A stretch of 64,000 nucleotides of DNA from CAMDHY01 sp046156265 (GCF_046156265.1 NZ_JAWDIR010000011.1:372001-436000); one strand, 5' to 3'. Positions 41,956-51,971 are shown, counted from the first letter of the stretch. The notes: generated by a model from the letters alone, not told the origin. Numbers and translations: made by a program.

Positions 41956-42049
41956 CGGCGCCCCGCGGGCGCCGCAAGGGCATCTGACGAACGGCCGCCG
42001 CCCGCCCGGGCGGCGACGAGCGCAACGACGACGAGGACGGACGACGACA

Positions 42050-42358
42050 ATGGCGGTCGGGCTCTCCCACTATCTGACGGTCGCGGCGATCCTGTTCACG
42101 CTCGGCGTGTTCGGCATCTTCCTGAACCGCAAGAACGTCATCGTCATCCTGATGTCGGTCGAGCTCATCCTGCTCGCCGTCAACCTCAACCTCGTCGCCT
42201 TCTCCGCTCACCTCGGCGACCTCGTCGGGCAGATCTTCGCGCTTCTCGTGCTGACGGTGGCGGCGGCGGAGGCGGCGATCGGGCTCGCGATCCTGGTCGT
42301 CTACTACCGCAACCGGGGCTCGATCGCGGTCGAAGACATCAACATGATGAAGGGCTGA
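42050..42358 (+). CDS. nuoK: NADH-quinone oxidoreductase subunit K
   Basis: This 102-residue subunit has three membrane helices. Conserved glutamates of the proton path are visible in ILMSVELILLAVNLNLVAF and TVAAAEAAIGLAILVVYYRN. It starts after the 94-base spacer and nuoL begins five bases after its end. Confidence 0.97.
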   Translation: MAVGLSHYLTVAAILFTLGVFGIFLNRKNVIVILMSVELILLAVNLNLVAFSAHLGDLVGQIFALLVLTVAAAEAAIGLAILVVYYRNRGSIAVEDINMMKG

Positions 42359-42362
42359 CGGC

Positions 42363-44513
42363 GTGTATCATCTCATCGTCTTCCTGCCCCTCGTCGGCTT
42401 CCTGATCGCCGGGCTGATCACGCTCGTCGGCTCGAAGGCCCACATCCCGGCGCCGCCGGACGGCCACGGCATCGGCGACACCGGCCACGGCGCGCACGCA
42501 GCCCACACGCCGCCGGCGCACGGCGCTTCGGCCGGCGGCCACGGCGTCGCGCATGCCTTCGCCGGCCACCCAGCGCCGCACGGTGGCCACGGGGCGGGCC
42601 ACGATGCGCACGGGCATGACGACCACCACGACGCGGCGCCGGGCTCGCGGGCGGCCGAACTCGTCACCACCAGCCTCCTCGTGCTGGCGGCGATCCTGTC
42701 GTGGGTCGCCTTCATCACCGTCGGCTTTGGCGACGCCGGCAAGCAGACGATCGACATCGCCAACTGGTTCACCTCCGGCACGCTCTCGGTCGAGTGGAGC
42801 CTGCGCATCGACACGCTCACCGTGGTGATGCTGATCGTCGTCAACACCGTGTCGGCGCTCGTGCACATCTACTCGATGGGCTACATGGCGCACGATCCGC
42901 ACCGGCCCCGGTTCTTCGCCTATCTGTCGCTGTTCACCTTCGCCATGCTGATGCTGGTGACTTCCGACAACCTCGTGCAGATGTTCTTCGGCTGGGAGGG
43001 CGTCGGCCTCGCGAGCTACCTCCTGATCGGCTTCTGGTTCCAGAAGCCCTCGGCGAACGCCGCGGCGATCAAGGCCTTCGTCGTCAACCGCGTCGGCGAC
43101 TTCGGCTTCGCGCTCGGCATCTTCGGCCTGTTCGTCGTCACCGGCTCGGTGTCGTTCGACATCATCTTCGCCGCCGCGCCGAGCCTCGGCGAGCAGTCGA
43201 TGAACTTCCTCGGCCAGGAGGTGAACGCCGTCACGGTGATCTGCCTGCTGCTCTTCATGGGCGCGATGGGCAAGTCGGCGCAGTTCCTGCTGCACACCTG
43301 GCTGCCGGACGCCATGGAAGGCCCGACGCCGGTCTCCGCCCTCATCCACGCCGCCACCATGGTGACGGCCGGCGTGTTCATGGTTGCGCGGCTGTCGCCG
43401 CTGTTCGAGCAGGCTCCGGCGGCGCTCGCCTTCGTGACCTTCATCGGCGCGACGACGGCCTTCTTCGCGGCGACGATCGGCTGCACGCAGTTCGACATCA
43501 AGCGCGTCATCGCCTACTCGACCTGCTCGCAGCTCGGCTACATGTTCGCGGCGCTCGGCGTCGGCGCCTACTCAATCGCCATCTTCCACCTGTTCACGCA
43601 CGCCTTCTTCAAGGCGCTTCTGTTCCTCGCGGCCGGCTCGGTGATCCACTCGGTCGACGGCGAGCAGGACATGCGCAAGATGGGCGGCCTCAGGAAGCAC
43701 ATTCCGTGGACGTTCTGGACGATGCTGATCGGCGGCCTGGCGCTGACCGGCTTCCCGTTCACCGCCGGCTACTACTCCAAGGACGCCATCATCGAGGCGA
43801 CCTATGCCGGCCACAACATGTTCGCGGGCTACGCCTTCTGGCTGACGACGATCGCGGCGCTGCTCACCGCCTTCTACACCTGGCGGCAGATCTTCATGAC
43901 CTTCTTCGGCAAGCCGCGCGCGCCGGCCGAGGTGATGAAGCACGTCCACGAGAGCCCGTGGGTGATGGTGGTGCCGCTGCTCGTGCTGTCGTGCGGAGCG
44001 CTGTTCGCCGGCATGGTCTTCCACGACCCGTTCATGGGCCACGGCTACGAGCACTTCTGGAAGGGCGCGCTCTATCTCGGCGAGGAGAACCACATCCTCC
44101 ACGAGATGCACGAGTCCCCCGGCTGGGTGCCGTGGGCGGCGACGGTGGCTATGGCGATCGGCGCGCTGCTGGCCTTCTACTTCTACATGCTGAGGCCCGA
44201 CGTGCCGAAGAAGCTCGCCGAAGAGCATTGGCTCATCTACAACTTCGTCTACCACAAGTGGTATTTCGACGAGCTCTACGACTTCCTGTTTGTCCGTCCG
44301 GCGAAGTGGATCGGCCGCTTCCTGTGGAAGAAGGGTGACGGCTGGCTGATCGACGGCTTCGGGCCGGACGGCGTCTCGGCGCGCGTCATCGACGTCACCA
44401 ACCGGGTCGTGAAGCTGCAGACCGGCTACCTCTACCACTACGCGTTCGTGATGCTGATCGGCGTCGCGGCGCTCATCACCTGGGCGATGTTCGCCGGCGG
44501 GGGAGTTCACTGA
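42363..44513 (+). CDS. nuoL: NADH-quinone oxidoreductase subunit L with a His-rich insertion
   Basis: This 716-residue antiporter-like subunit starts at GTG 42363. The core is normal: FFGWEGVGLASYLLIGFWFQ, LLHTWLPDAMEGPTPVSALI, STCSQLGYMFAALGVGAYSI and the long lateral helix at the C-terminus. Between helix 1 and helix 2 (residues about 27-95) it carries a Gly/Ala/His-rich insertion with 16 histidines, for example DGHGIGDTGHGAHAAHTPPA and GHDAHGHDDHHDAAP. In most NuoL proteins this loop is short. The insert faces the periplasm if helix 1 enters from the usual side; metal or proton buffering is speculative. Confidence 0.96.
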   Translation: MYHLIVFLPLVGFLIAGLITLVGSKAHIPAPPDGHGIGDTGHGAHAAHTPPAHGASAGGHGVAHAFAGHPAPHGGHGAGHDAHGHDDHHDAAPGSRAAELVTTSLLVLAAILSWVAFITVGFGDAGKQTIDIANWFTSGTLSVEWSLRIDTLTVVMLIVVNTVSALVHIYSMGYMAHDPHRPRFFAYLSLFTFAMLMLVTSDNLVQMFFGWEGVGLASYLLIGFWFQKPSANAAAIKAFVVNRVGDFGFALGIFGLFVVTGSVSFDIIFAAAPSLGEQSMNFLGQEVNAVTVICLLLFMGAMGKSAQFLLHTWLPDAMEGPTPVSALIHAATMVTAGVFMVARLSPLFEQAPAALAFVTFIGATTAFFAATIGCTQFDIKRVIAYSTCSQLGYMFAALGVGAYSIAIFHLFTHAFFKALLFLAAGSVIHSVDGEQDMRKMGGLRKHIPWTFWTMLIGGLALTGFPFTAGYYSKDAIIEATYAGHNMFAGYAFWLTTIAALLTAFYTWRQIFMTFFGKPRAPAEVMKHVHESPWVMVVPLLVLSCGALFAGMVFHDPFMGHGYEHFWKGALYLGEENHILHEMHESPGWVPWAATVAMAIGALLAFYFYMLRPDVPKKLAEEHWLIYNFVYHKWYFDELYDFLFVRPAKWIGRFLWKKGDGWLIDGFGPDGVSARVIDVTNRVVKLQTGYLYHYAFVMLIGVAALITWAMFAGGGVH

Positions 44514-46069
44514 TGAGCGGCTGGCCGATCCTCTCGATCGTCACCTTCCTGCCGCTCGTCGGGGTGTTCTTCATCCTGATGGTGCGCAGCGAGGAGGAGA
44601 CGGCGCTCAACAACATCCGCCGCGTCGCTCTCGTCACCACCGTCGTCACCTTCCTGTTCTCGCTGACGCTGTGGGTGGGCTTCGACTTCTCGAACCCCGG
44701 CTTCCAGTTCGTCGAGGAGGCCGACTGGCTCGGCGGCACCATCACCTACAAGATGGGCGTCGACGGCATCTCGATGCTGTTCGTCATCCTCACGACGTTC
44801 CTGATGCCGTTCTGCATCCTCGCCAGCTGGCACTCGGTGCACACGCGGGTGAAGGAGTACATGGTCGCCTTCCTGGTGCTCGAGACGCTGATGATCGGCG
44901 TCTTCAGCGCCCTCGACCTCGTGCTCTTCTACGTGTTCTTCGAGGGCGGCCTCATCCCGATGTTCATCATCATCGGCGTGTGGGGCGGGCCGCGGCGTGT
45001 CTATGCGAGCTTCAAGTTCTTCCTCTACACGCTGCTCGGCTCGGTGCTGATGCTGCTCGCCCTGATGGCGATGTACTGGCAGGCCGGCACCACCGACATC
45101 GTCGATCTGCTCGCCTACGACTTCCCGGTCGCGATGCAGCCATGGCTGTGGCTCGCCTTCTTCGCCTCCTTCGCGGTGAAGATGCCGATGTGGCCGGTGC
45201 ACACCTGGCTGCCGGATGCCCACGTCGAGGCACCCACCGCCGGCTCGGTCATCCTCGCCGGCATCCTCCTGAAGATGGGCGGCTACGGCTTCCTGCGCTT
45301 CTCGCTGCCGATGTTCCCGGTGGCGAGCGCCGACTTCGCGCCGCTCGTCTACACCCTGTCGGTGGTGGCGATCGTCTACACGTCGCTCGTCGCGCTGATG
45401 CAGGAGGACATGAAGAAGCTCATCGCCTACTCCTCCGTCGCCCACATGGGCTACGTGACGATGGGCATCTTCACGGCGACCGAGCAGGGCATCCAGGGCG
45501 GCCTCTTCCAGATGCTCTCGCACGGCATCGTCTCGGGCGCGCTGTTCCTCTGCGTCGGCGTCGTCTATGACCGCATGCACACCCGCGAGATCGTCGCCTA
45601 TGGCGGTCTCGTCAACCGCATGCCCTTCTACGCCGTCGTGTTCCTGATCTTCACGATGGCGAACGTCGGCCTGCCGGGGACGAGCGGCTTCATCGGCGAG
45701 TTCCTGACGCTGCTCGCCGCCTTCGAGGTGAACACCTGGGTGGCCTTCATCGCCACCACCGGCGTCATCCTGTCGGCCGCCTATGCGCTGTGGCTCTACC
45801 GCAAGGTGGTGTTCGGCGTGCTCGACAAGCCGAGCCTCAAGGGCATGCTCGACCTGTCCTTGCGCGAGAAGACGCTTTTGGTGCCGCTCGCGGTGCTGAC
45901 GGTGCTGTTCGGTGTCTGGCCGAAGCCGGTGATGGACGTCACCGCCGCCTCGGTCACCGACCTCGTCGCCAAGGTCGAGCGGGCGGTGGAGGCAAACGAG
46001 CAGGCGAAGCTCCGGGCGGCGACGCCGGCGGAGCTGGCGCAGGCGGGCGCACCGGTGGCGGTGCGCTGA
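44513..46069 (+). CDS. nuoM: NADH-quinone oxidoreductase subunit M
   Basis: This 518-residue antiporter-like subunit has about 14 helices. The key Glu lies in LVLETLMIGVFSALDLVLFY, and Lys residues in FASFAVKMPMWPVHTWLPDA and SSVAHMGYVTMGIF. It pumps protons in the membrane arm. ATG overlaps the nuoL stop (TGATG). Confidence 0.97.
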   Translation: MSGWPILSIVTFLPLVGVFFILMVRSEEETALNNIRRVALVTTVVTFLFSLTLWVGFDFSNPGFQFVEEADWLGGTITYKMGVDGISMLFVILTTFLMPFCILASWHSVHTRVKEYMVAFLVLETLMIGVFSALDLVLFYVFFEGGLIPMFIIIGVWGGPRRVYASFKFFLYTLLGSVLMLLALMAMYWQAGTTDIVDLLAYDFPVAMQPWLWLAFFASFAVKMPMWPVHTWLPDAHVEAPTAGSVILAGILLKMGGYGFLRFSLPMFPVASADFAPLVYTLSVVAIVYTSLVALMQEDMKKLIAYSSVAHMGYVTMGIFTATEQGIQGGLFQMLSHGIVSGALFLCVGVVYDRMHTREIVAYGGLVNRMPFYAVVFLIFTMANVGLPGTSGFIGEFLTLLAAFEVNTWVAFIATTGVILSAAYALWLYRKVVFGVLDKPSLKGMLDLSLREKTLLVPLAVLTVLFGVWPKPVMDVTAASVTDLVAKVERAVEANEQAKLRAATPAELAQAGAPVAVR

Positions 46070-46137
46070 GACCATCCGCCTGAGCCCGGCCGCGGCCGGA
46101 CCTGGACGAGCACGAGACGGAAGACGCGACGAGGGTC

Positions 46138-47577
46138 ATGCAGGAAATGGCGACGCTCCCCGACCTGATGCCGGTGCTGCCGGAACTGCTGCTCGCCGTC
46201 GGCGCGCTCGTGCTGCTGATGGTCGGCGTGTTCGGCGGCGAGCGCTCGACGCCCGTCGTCACCGGCATGGCGGCGGCGGTGATCATCGTCGCGGCGATCG
46301 TGCTGATCTTCGACCCGACCTACGGCACGACCTTCCACGGCGCCTTCGTCATGGACGAGTTCGCCCGCTTCATGAAGATCCTGTCGCTGATCGGCTCGGC
46401 GCTGGCGATCGCGATGTCGGTGGCGTTTGCCCGCGCCGCCCGCTTCGAGCGCTTCGAGTACCCGATCCTCATCGTCATCGCGACGCTCGGCATGATGATG
46501 ATCATCTCGGCCGGCGACCTGATCGCGCTCTATCTCGGCCTCGAGCTGATGAGCCTCTCGCTCTACGTGGTGGCCGCCATCAACCGCGATTCCGAGCGCT
46601 CCACCGAGGCGGGCCTGAAGTACTTCGTGCTCGGCGCGCTGTCGTCGGGGATGCTGCTCTACGGCATGTCGCTCGTCTACGGCTTCACCGGCAAGACGGT
46701 GTTCGTCGACATCGCCGCGACGCTGACGGGCGGCGAGGCCTCGATGGGCCTCGTCTTCGGCCTCGTGTTCGTGCTCGCCGGCCTCGCCTTCAAGATCTCG
46801 GCCGTGCCCTTCCACATGTGGACGCCCGACGTCTACGAGGGCGCGCCGACGCCGGTGACGGCCTTCTTCGCCGCCGCGCCGAAGGTGGCGGCGATGGCGA
46901 TGATCGTGCGCATCGTCGTCGACGCCTTCGGGCCGGTGGCGCACGACTGGCAGCAGATCATCGTGTTCATCGCCATCGCCTCGATGGTGCTCGGCTCGTT
47001 CGCCGCGATCGGCCAGCAGAACATCAAGCGCCTGATGGCCTATTCGTCGATCGGCCACATGGGCTACGCGCTCGTCGGGCTCGCCGCCGGCACCGAGGCG
47101 GGCGTGCAGGGCGTCATCATCTACATGACGCTCTATCTCGCCATGACCGTCGGCGCCTTCGCCTGCATCCTGACGATGCGCCGCAAGGACGGCATGGTGG
47201 AGGAGATCGGCGAGCTCGCCGGGTTGTCGCGCACCCACCCGGTGATGGCGTTCCTGTTCGCCATGATCCTGTTTTCGCTCGCCGGCATTCCGCCGCTCGC
47301 CGGCTTCTTCGCCAAGTTCTACGTGTTCCTGGCGGCGATCGAGGCGGGGCTCTACACGCTGGCGGTGATCGGCGTCGTCGCCTCGGTGGTGGGCGCCTAC
47401 TACTACCTGCGCATCGTCAAGATCATGTATTTCGACGACCCGGCTGCCGGCTTCGAGCGGATGCCGAACGAGCTGCGCATCGTGCTCGGCGCGAGCGGGG
47501 CCGTGGTGCTATTGTTCGTCGTCTTCGCCGCCCCCCTCGTCGCGGCGGCCGGCGACGCGGCGAAGAGCCTCTTCTAG
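46138..47577 (+). CDS. nuoN: NADH-quinone oxidoreductase subunit N
   Basis: This 479-residue antiporter-like subunit carries the conserved Glu in LIALYLGLELMSLSLYVVAA, and Lys in STEAGLKYFVLGALSSGMLL and FKISAVPFHMWTPDVYEGAP. ATG 46138 has GAGGG five bases ahead; ATG 46147 is an alternative without spacing for a ribosome site. It ends the nuo operon; birA follows after three bases, so read-through is likely. Confidence 0.97.
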   Translation: MQEMATLPDLMPVLPELLLAVGALVLLMVGVFGGERSTPVVTGMAAAVIIVAAIVLIFDPTYGTTFHGAFVMDEFARFMKILSLIGSALAIAMSVAFARAARFERFEYPILIVIATLGMMMIISAGDLIALYLGLELMSLSLYVVAAINRDSERSTEAGLKYFVLGALSSGMLLYGMSLVYGFTGKTVFVDIAATLTGGEASMGLVFGLVFVLAGLAFKISAVPFHMWTPDVYEGAPTPVTAFFAAAPKVAAMAMIVRIVVDAFGPVAHDWQQIIVFIAIASMVLGSFAAIGQQNIKRLMAYSSIGHMGYALVGLAAGTEAGVQGVIIYMTLYLAMTVGAFACILTMRRKDGMVEEIGELAGLSRTHPVMAFLFAMILFSLAGIPPLAGFFAKFYVFLAAIEAGLYTLAVIGVVASVVGAYYYLRIVKIMYFDDPAAGFERMPNELRIVLGASGAVVLLFVVFAAPLVAAAGDAAKSLF

Positions 47578-47580
47578 CGG

Positions 47581-48402
47581 ATGGCCTTCACCCTCGGACC
47601 GGACGCCCGCTCGGCAGGCTACCGCCTCGCCGCCTTCGACGAGATCGGCTCGACCAACGCGGAGGCGCTGGCCCGCGCGCGCGCCGGTGACACCGGCCGG
47701 CTGTGGGTCGTCTCCGACCGCCAGACCGCCGGCCGCGGCCGCCGCGGCAATGCCTGGTCGACGGAGCGGGGCAACCTTGCCGCCAGCCTCCTGACAGTCA
47801 CCGCCGCCGATGCGGCTGCCGTCGCCACGCTCGGCTTCGTCGCCGGCGTCGCGCTGGACGCGGCGCTCCGGCGCGCGGCACCGGAAGTGGTGACGGCGAT
47901 CGCCCTCGACGGCGCCCAGGGCGGCGGCGACCGCATCGCGCTCAAGTGGCCGAACGACGTTCTGCTCGACGGCGCCAAGCTGGCCGGTATCCTGCTTGAG
48001 GCCGAGAGGGCGCCGGATGGGCGCATGGCGGTGGTCGTCGGCATCGGCGTCAACGTGCGCCATGCGCCGACGGACCTGCCCTATCCGGCGGCCTCACTCG
48101 CCGGTCTCGGTGCGACGGTCGATGCGGAAGCGGTATTTTCGGCGCTTTCGGAGTGCTGGTGCGAGGCGGCGGCGGCGTGGGACGACGGCCGGGGCTTCCC
48201 GGCGGTGCGTGCCCGCTGGCTGGAGCGCGCCTCCGGTCTCGGTGGCGCGGTGGCGGTCCGGATCGACGGCGAGGTGACGCGCGGCGTATTCGAGACGATT
48301 GACGAGACGGGCCGGCTGGTCGTGCGCACCGAAAGCGGAGCGCGCCGCACCATCACCGCCGGCGAGGTTCACTTCGGAGCGGCGGGGACGGCCAGGACAT
48401 GA
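47581..48402 (+). CDS. birA: Biotin--[acetyl-CoA-carboxylase] ligase (no HTH domain)
   Basis: This 273-residue protein attaches biotin to carboxylase carrier protein. It contains DEIGSTNAEALARARAG, the biotinyl-AMP loop SDRQTAGRGRRGNAW, and LKWPNDVLLDGAKLAGILLE. There is no N-terminal DNA-binding domain, so it is a ligase only. The position between nuoN and RNase J is conserved in alphaproteobacteria. Its stop overlaps the rnj ATG. Confidence 0.95.
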   Translation: MAFTLGPDARSAGYRLAAFDEIGSTNAEALARARAGDTGRLWVVSDRQTAGRGRRGNAWSTERGNLAASLLTVTAADAAAVATLGFVAGVALDAALRRAAPEVVTAIALDGAQGGGDRIALKWPNDVLLDGAKLAGILLEAERAPDGRMAVVVGIGVNVRHAPTDLPYPAASLAGLGATVDAEAVFSALSECWCEAAAAWDDGRGFPAVRARWLERASGLGGAVAVRIDGEVTRGVFETIDETGRLVVRTESGARRTITAGEVHFGAAGTART

Positions 48403-50138
48403 CACGCACACCCGAGCGCTCTGCCGGCGAACTCGTCTTCCTGCCCTTGGGCGGGGTGGGCGAGATCGGCATGAACATGGGCCTTTACGGCATCGGCCCG
48501 CCCCGCCACCGCAAGTGGCTGATGGTCGACTGCGGCGTCACCTTCGGCAACGAGACGACGCCGGGCGTCGACGTCATCCTGCCCGATCCGAGCTTCATCG
48601 AGCAGGCGCGCGACGACCTCGTCGGCATCGTGCTGACGCATGCCCACGAGGACCACTACGGCGCGGTCATCGAGCTCTGGCCGCGGCTGCGGGCCCCGGT
48701 CTTCGCCACGCCCTTCACCGCCGGCCTGCTCGCCGCCAAGGCGGGCGAGGAGTTCGGCGCCGAGACGGTGCCGGTGACCGTCGTGGAGCAGGGCCACCGC
48801 TGGACGCTCGGCCCCTTCGACCTCGAACTCGTGCCGGTGTCGCACTCGATCCCGGAGCCGAACGCCCTCGTCATCCGCACCGCGCTCGGCACCGTCGTCC
48901 ATTCCGGCGACTGGAAGATCGACCCGACGCCCGGCATCGGCCGCGCGATCGACCTCCAGCGCTTCGCCGAGATCGGCAACGAGGGCGTGCGCGCCTTCGT
49001 CTGCGATTCCACCAACGCCATCCGCGCCGGCCGCTCGCCGTCCGAACAGGACGTGGCGCGCTCGCTCGTCGACATCATCCGTGCCGCACCGGCGCGGGTG
49101 GCGGTGACGACCTTCGCCTCAAATGTTGCGCGCCTCAGGGCGGTGATCATGGCGGCCACGGCAGCCGATCGCGAGGTGGTCGTGATGGGCCGCTCGATGC
49201 TGCGGGTGCTCGATGTCGCCGGCGAGCTCGGCTACCTCGACGGGCTGCGCATGCCGCTCGACGAGGAGGCCTACGGCTACCTGCCGCGCGACAAGGTGGT
49301 GGCGCTTCTCACCGGCAGCCAGGGTGAACCGCGCGCGGCGCTCGCCCGTATCGCCTCCGACGACCACCGCCGGGTGGCGCTGTCGCCGGGCGACCTCGTG
49401 ATCTTCTCTTCGCGCACCATTCCTGGAAACGAGAAGGCCGTCGGCGCCATCGTCAACGCGCTGGCGACGCGCGGCGTCGACGTTCTGACCGACCGCGACG
49501 CGCTCGTGCACGTCTCCGGCCATCCGCGCCGCGACGAGCTCGCCGAGCTCTACGGGCTCTTGAAGCCCGAGGTGTCGATCCCCGTCCACGGCGAGCCGCT
49601 GCATCTCGCCGAGCACGCCAAGTTCGCCCGCTCGCTCGGCGTCAAGGAGATCGTCGTGGGCGGCGACGGCAAGATCGTCCGCCTGGCGCCGGGCCCGGCC
49701 GCGATTGTCGGCGAGGCGCCGTTCGGACACCTCTACCGCGATGGCAGGCTGCTGCTCGAGCCCGATGAATCGGGCATGGCCGACCGGCGGCGGATCTCGT
49801 TCGCCGGCGCGATCGTCGTCTCGGTCGGCCTCGACGGCGCCGGCGAGGTGGTGCACGGGCCGGAGGTGGTGCTGCTCGGCATTCCCGAGCACGATGCCGA
49901 CGGCGAGCTGTTCGAGGAGATCGTCGAAAAGGCGGTGATGGGCGCGCTGGTTTCGATCCCGCGGCCGCGCCGCCGCGATGCGGCGCTGGTGGCGGAGGCG
50001 CTGCGGCGTGCCGCCCGTTCGGCGGTGGCGGAGCGGTGGGGCAAGAAGCCTGTCTGCCGCGTCGTCGCCACGACGGATGCGGTGGCGAGCGAGGCGGTGG
50101 TCGAGCGACAGGGCGGGGGCAAGAGGAGGCGTCGATGA
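48399..50138 (+). CDS. rnj: Ribonuclease J
   Basis: This 579-residue metallo-beta-lactamase/beta-CASP nuclease has the zinc motif LTHAHEDHYGAV and the downstream HSGDWKIDPTP, then the beta-CASP motifs FVCDSTNA, MGRSMLRVLDVAG, and FSSRTIPGNEKA with VHVSGHPRRDEL. It matures and degrades RNA from 5' ends and internally. The C-terminus is basic (GGGKRRRR). ATG overlaps birA by four bases and the stop overlaps mce by four. Confidence 0.94.
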   Translation: MTRTPERSAGELVFLPLGGVGEIGMNMGLYGIGPPRHRKWLMVDCGVTFGNETTPGVDVILPDPSFIEQARDDLVGIVLTHAHEDHYGAVIELWPRLRAPVFATPFTAGLLAAKAGEEFGAETVPVTVVEQGHRWTLGPFDLELVPVSHSIPEPNALVIRTALGTVVHSGDWKIDPTPGIGRAIDLQRFAEIGNEGVRAFVCDSTNAIRAGRSPSEQDVARSLVDIIRAAPARVAVTTFASNVARLRAVIMAATAADREVVVMGRSMLRVLDVAGELGYLDGLRMPLDEEAYGYLPRDKVVALLTGSQGEPRAALARIASDDHRRVALSPGDLVIFSSRTIPGNEKAVGAIVNALATRGVDVLTDRDALVHVSGHPRRDELAELYGLLKPEVSIPVHGEPLHLAEHAKFARSLGVKEIVVGGDGKIVRLAPGPAAIVGEAPFGHLYRDGRLLLEPDESGMADRRRISFAGAIVVSVGLDGAGEVVHGPEVVLLGIPEHDADGELFEEIVEKAVMGALVSIPRPRRRDAALVAEALRRAARSAVAERWGKKPVCRVVATTDAVASEAVVERQGGGKRRRR

Positions 50139-50539
50139 TCGGCAGGCTCAACCACGTGGCGATCGCTGTGCCGGACCTCGCGGCGGCAACGGCGGTCTAT
50201 CGCGATACGCTAGGCGGTCACGTTTCCGAGATGGTGGACCAGCCGGACCATGGCGTGACGACAGTCTTCGTCGAGCTGCCGAATACCAAGATCGAGCTCC
50301 TCGGCGCCTTTGGCGACGCCTCGCCGATCAAGGGCTTCCTCGAGAAGAACCCGTCGGGCGGCATTCACCACCTCTGCTACGAGGTGGACGACATCCTGGC
50401 GGCGCGCGACCGGCTGCAGGCGGCGGGGGCGCGCGTCATCGGCGACGGCAACCCGAAGATCGGCGCCCACGGCAAGCCGGTGCTGTTCCTGCACCCGAAG
50501 GACTTCTGCGGCACGCTTGTGGAGCTGGAGCAGGCCTGA
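50135..50539 (+). CDS. mce: Methylmalonyl-CoA epimerase
   Basis: This 134-residue glyoxalase-fold protein has two beta-alpha-beta-beta-beta repeats with the metal ligands expected at His8 (LNHVAIAV), in IHHLCYEV, and the Glu of LVELEQA. It interconverts (R)- and (S)-methylmalonyl-CoA for propionyl-CoA breakdown. GAGGAGG lies seven bases before the ATG, and the ATG overlaps the rnj stop. Confidence 0.93.
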   Translation: MIGRLNHVAIAVPDLAAATAVYRDTLGGHVSEMVDQPDHGVTTVFVELPNTKIELLGAFGDASPIKGFLEKNPSGGIHHLCYEVDDILAARDRLQAAGARVIGDGNPKIGAHGKPVLFLHPKDFCGTLVELEQA

Positions 50540-50572
50540 CCGGCCGGCGCGGCGACGGACGGAGGAACTGGC

Positions 50573-50833
50573 GTGTCCCTGACGAGTGCGGTGGCGATCT
50601 ACTTCGTGGTCTGGTGGCTGGTGCTGTTCATGGTGCTGCCGTGGGGCTACCGCACGCAGGCCGAGGTCGGCGAGATCACGCCGGGCACCGAGCCGAGCGC
50701 GCCCTCCCGTTTCCCGATGCTGCGCGTCGCGCTGGTGACCTCGGCGGTCGCGGCCGTGGTGTTCGCCGGCATCTACGCGCTTTTGACCTCCGGCATCGGC
50801 TTCGACGACATCCCGTTCGTTCGCGACCTCTGA
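50573..50833 (+). CDS. DUF1467 family membrane protein
   Basis: This 86-residue protein has two membrane helices (about 5-26 and 50-70) linked by RTQAEVGEITPGTEPSAPSR, the hallmark of DUF1467. It has no known function. It is typically found between mce and proS in alphaproteobacteria. Start is GTG 50573, preceded by GGAGG. Confidence 0.88.
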   Translation: MSLTSAVAIYFVVWWLVLFMVLPWGYRTQAEVGEITPGTEPSAPSRFPMLRVALVTSAVAAVVFAGIYALLTSGIGFDDIPFVRDL

Positions 50834-50969
50834 TCGGCCCAGTGCCGCGCTTGCATTGGCGTGGCGCCCGGACCAGCATGGCGCCAAGAGCCTTCTCGGG
50901 CCGCGGCCGAGGCGAAGGCGAGGAAGCCGGCCGCGGGTGTGCCGGGTGGACATCGGGGAGGTTCGACCG

Positions 50970-51971
50970 ATGCGAGGAGGCGACGAGGAGGGGGCCGCCG
51001 GCCGGGGGCCGAGCCGACGCGCGGTGATCGTGGCGGTGGGAGGCCTCGCCGCCGCGGCGTTCTTGCCGGGCGGCGCCAAGGCCGAGACCCGACTTCCCTC
51101 GACGGTCCGCATCTACGTGCCCTACGGGCGTGGCTCGGTCGTCGCGGTGACGTGCGACGTGCTCAGCGCCGCATTGTCGGCCGCCTTGAGCCGCCGCATC
51201 GAGATCGACATTCCGCCGCTGCCCGACCGCATGCAGCGCTCGCTGACGGCGCTCGCCGACCAGGGCCGCGGCGAACTGCGCCTGCTCGCCAGCGATACGC
51301 TGACCCATGTGATGTACGATGCGGCGGAAGCGTCGCGGAAGCCGAACGCGGCCGCCTCGCTCGATATCCTCGTGCCGATCGCGACGCTCACCGTCGGTTA
51401 CTCCACGGCACTGTTCGTCTCCGCCGATTCGCCGGTGCGCGACTGGGCCGCCTTCGCCGAGATGGCGCGCGGCCGCCAGCTCACGGTGGCGAGCTCCAAC
51501 CCGGGCAGCGTGCACCTGCGCTTCCTCGAACTCGCCCTCGGGCAGGGCCTGCGCGACGTGCTGGCGCCGGGGCGCGAGCGCGTCTTCGAGACGGTGCTGG
51601 AAGGGCGCGCCTCGGCCGGCCTCATCAACACGCCGAGCCTCGCCTCCTTCATGCGCGCCAATCCCGGGCGGCTGCGGGCGCTCGTGACCTTCGGCGGCGA
51701 GCGCAATCCGGCCCTCGACGTGCCGACCTTGCGCGAGGTGACGGGCAGGCGCAGCTACGCATCCACCAACAGCGTGGGTCTGTTCGCCCCCGCTGGCACC
51801 GCGCCGGACGTGGTGGCGCAGATGCACGCGGCTCTCGTCGCGGCGGCCGCCGACAAGCGCGTGGTGCAGGCGGCACAGGCGATCGGCCTGCCGCTGCAGA
51901 TCAGCGATGCCGCCGACCTCGCCCTGACGGTCGCGCGCGACCGCGAAGTGGTGGTGGAAAGTGGCCTCTGA
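50970..51971 (+). CDS. TctC/Bug-type periplasmic substrate-binding protein (orphan)
   Basis: This 333-residue protein has a Tat-like export signal (SRRAVIVAVGGLAAAAFLPG, cleavage likely after AKA). The mature part has the tripartite tricarboxylate receptor pattern: VRIYVPYGRGSVVAVTCDVL, ADSPVRDWAAFAEMARG, SSNPGSVHL and the C-terminal VGLFAPAGTAPDVVAQMHAA. No TctA or TctB membrane gene is adjacent, so it is an orphan receptor, as is common for Bug proteins. GGGGAGG precedes the ATG. It overlaps the following gene by 11 bases. Confidence 0.8.
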   Translation: MRGGDEEGAAGRGPSRRAVIVAVGGLAAAAFLPGGAKAETRLPSTVRIYVPYGRGSVVAVTCDVLSAALSAALSRRIEIDIPPLPDRMQRSLTALADQGRGELRLLASDTLTHVMYDAAEASRKPNAAASLDILVPIATLTVGYSTALFVSADSPVRDWAAFAEMARGRQLTVASSNPGSVHLRFLELALGQGLRDVLAPGRERVFETVLEGRASAGLINTPSLASFMRANPGRLRALVTFGGERNPALDVPTLREVTGRRSYASTNSVGLFAPAGTAPDVVAQMHAALVAAAADKRVVQAAQAIGLPLQISDAADLALTVARDREVVVESGL

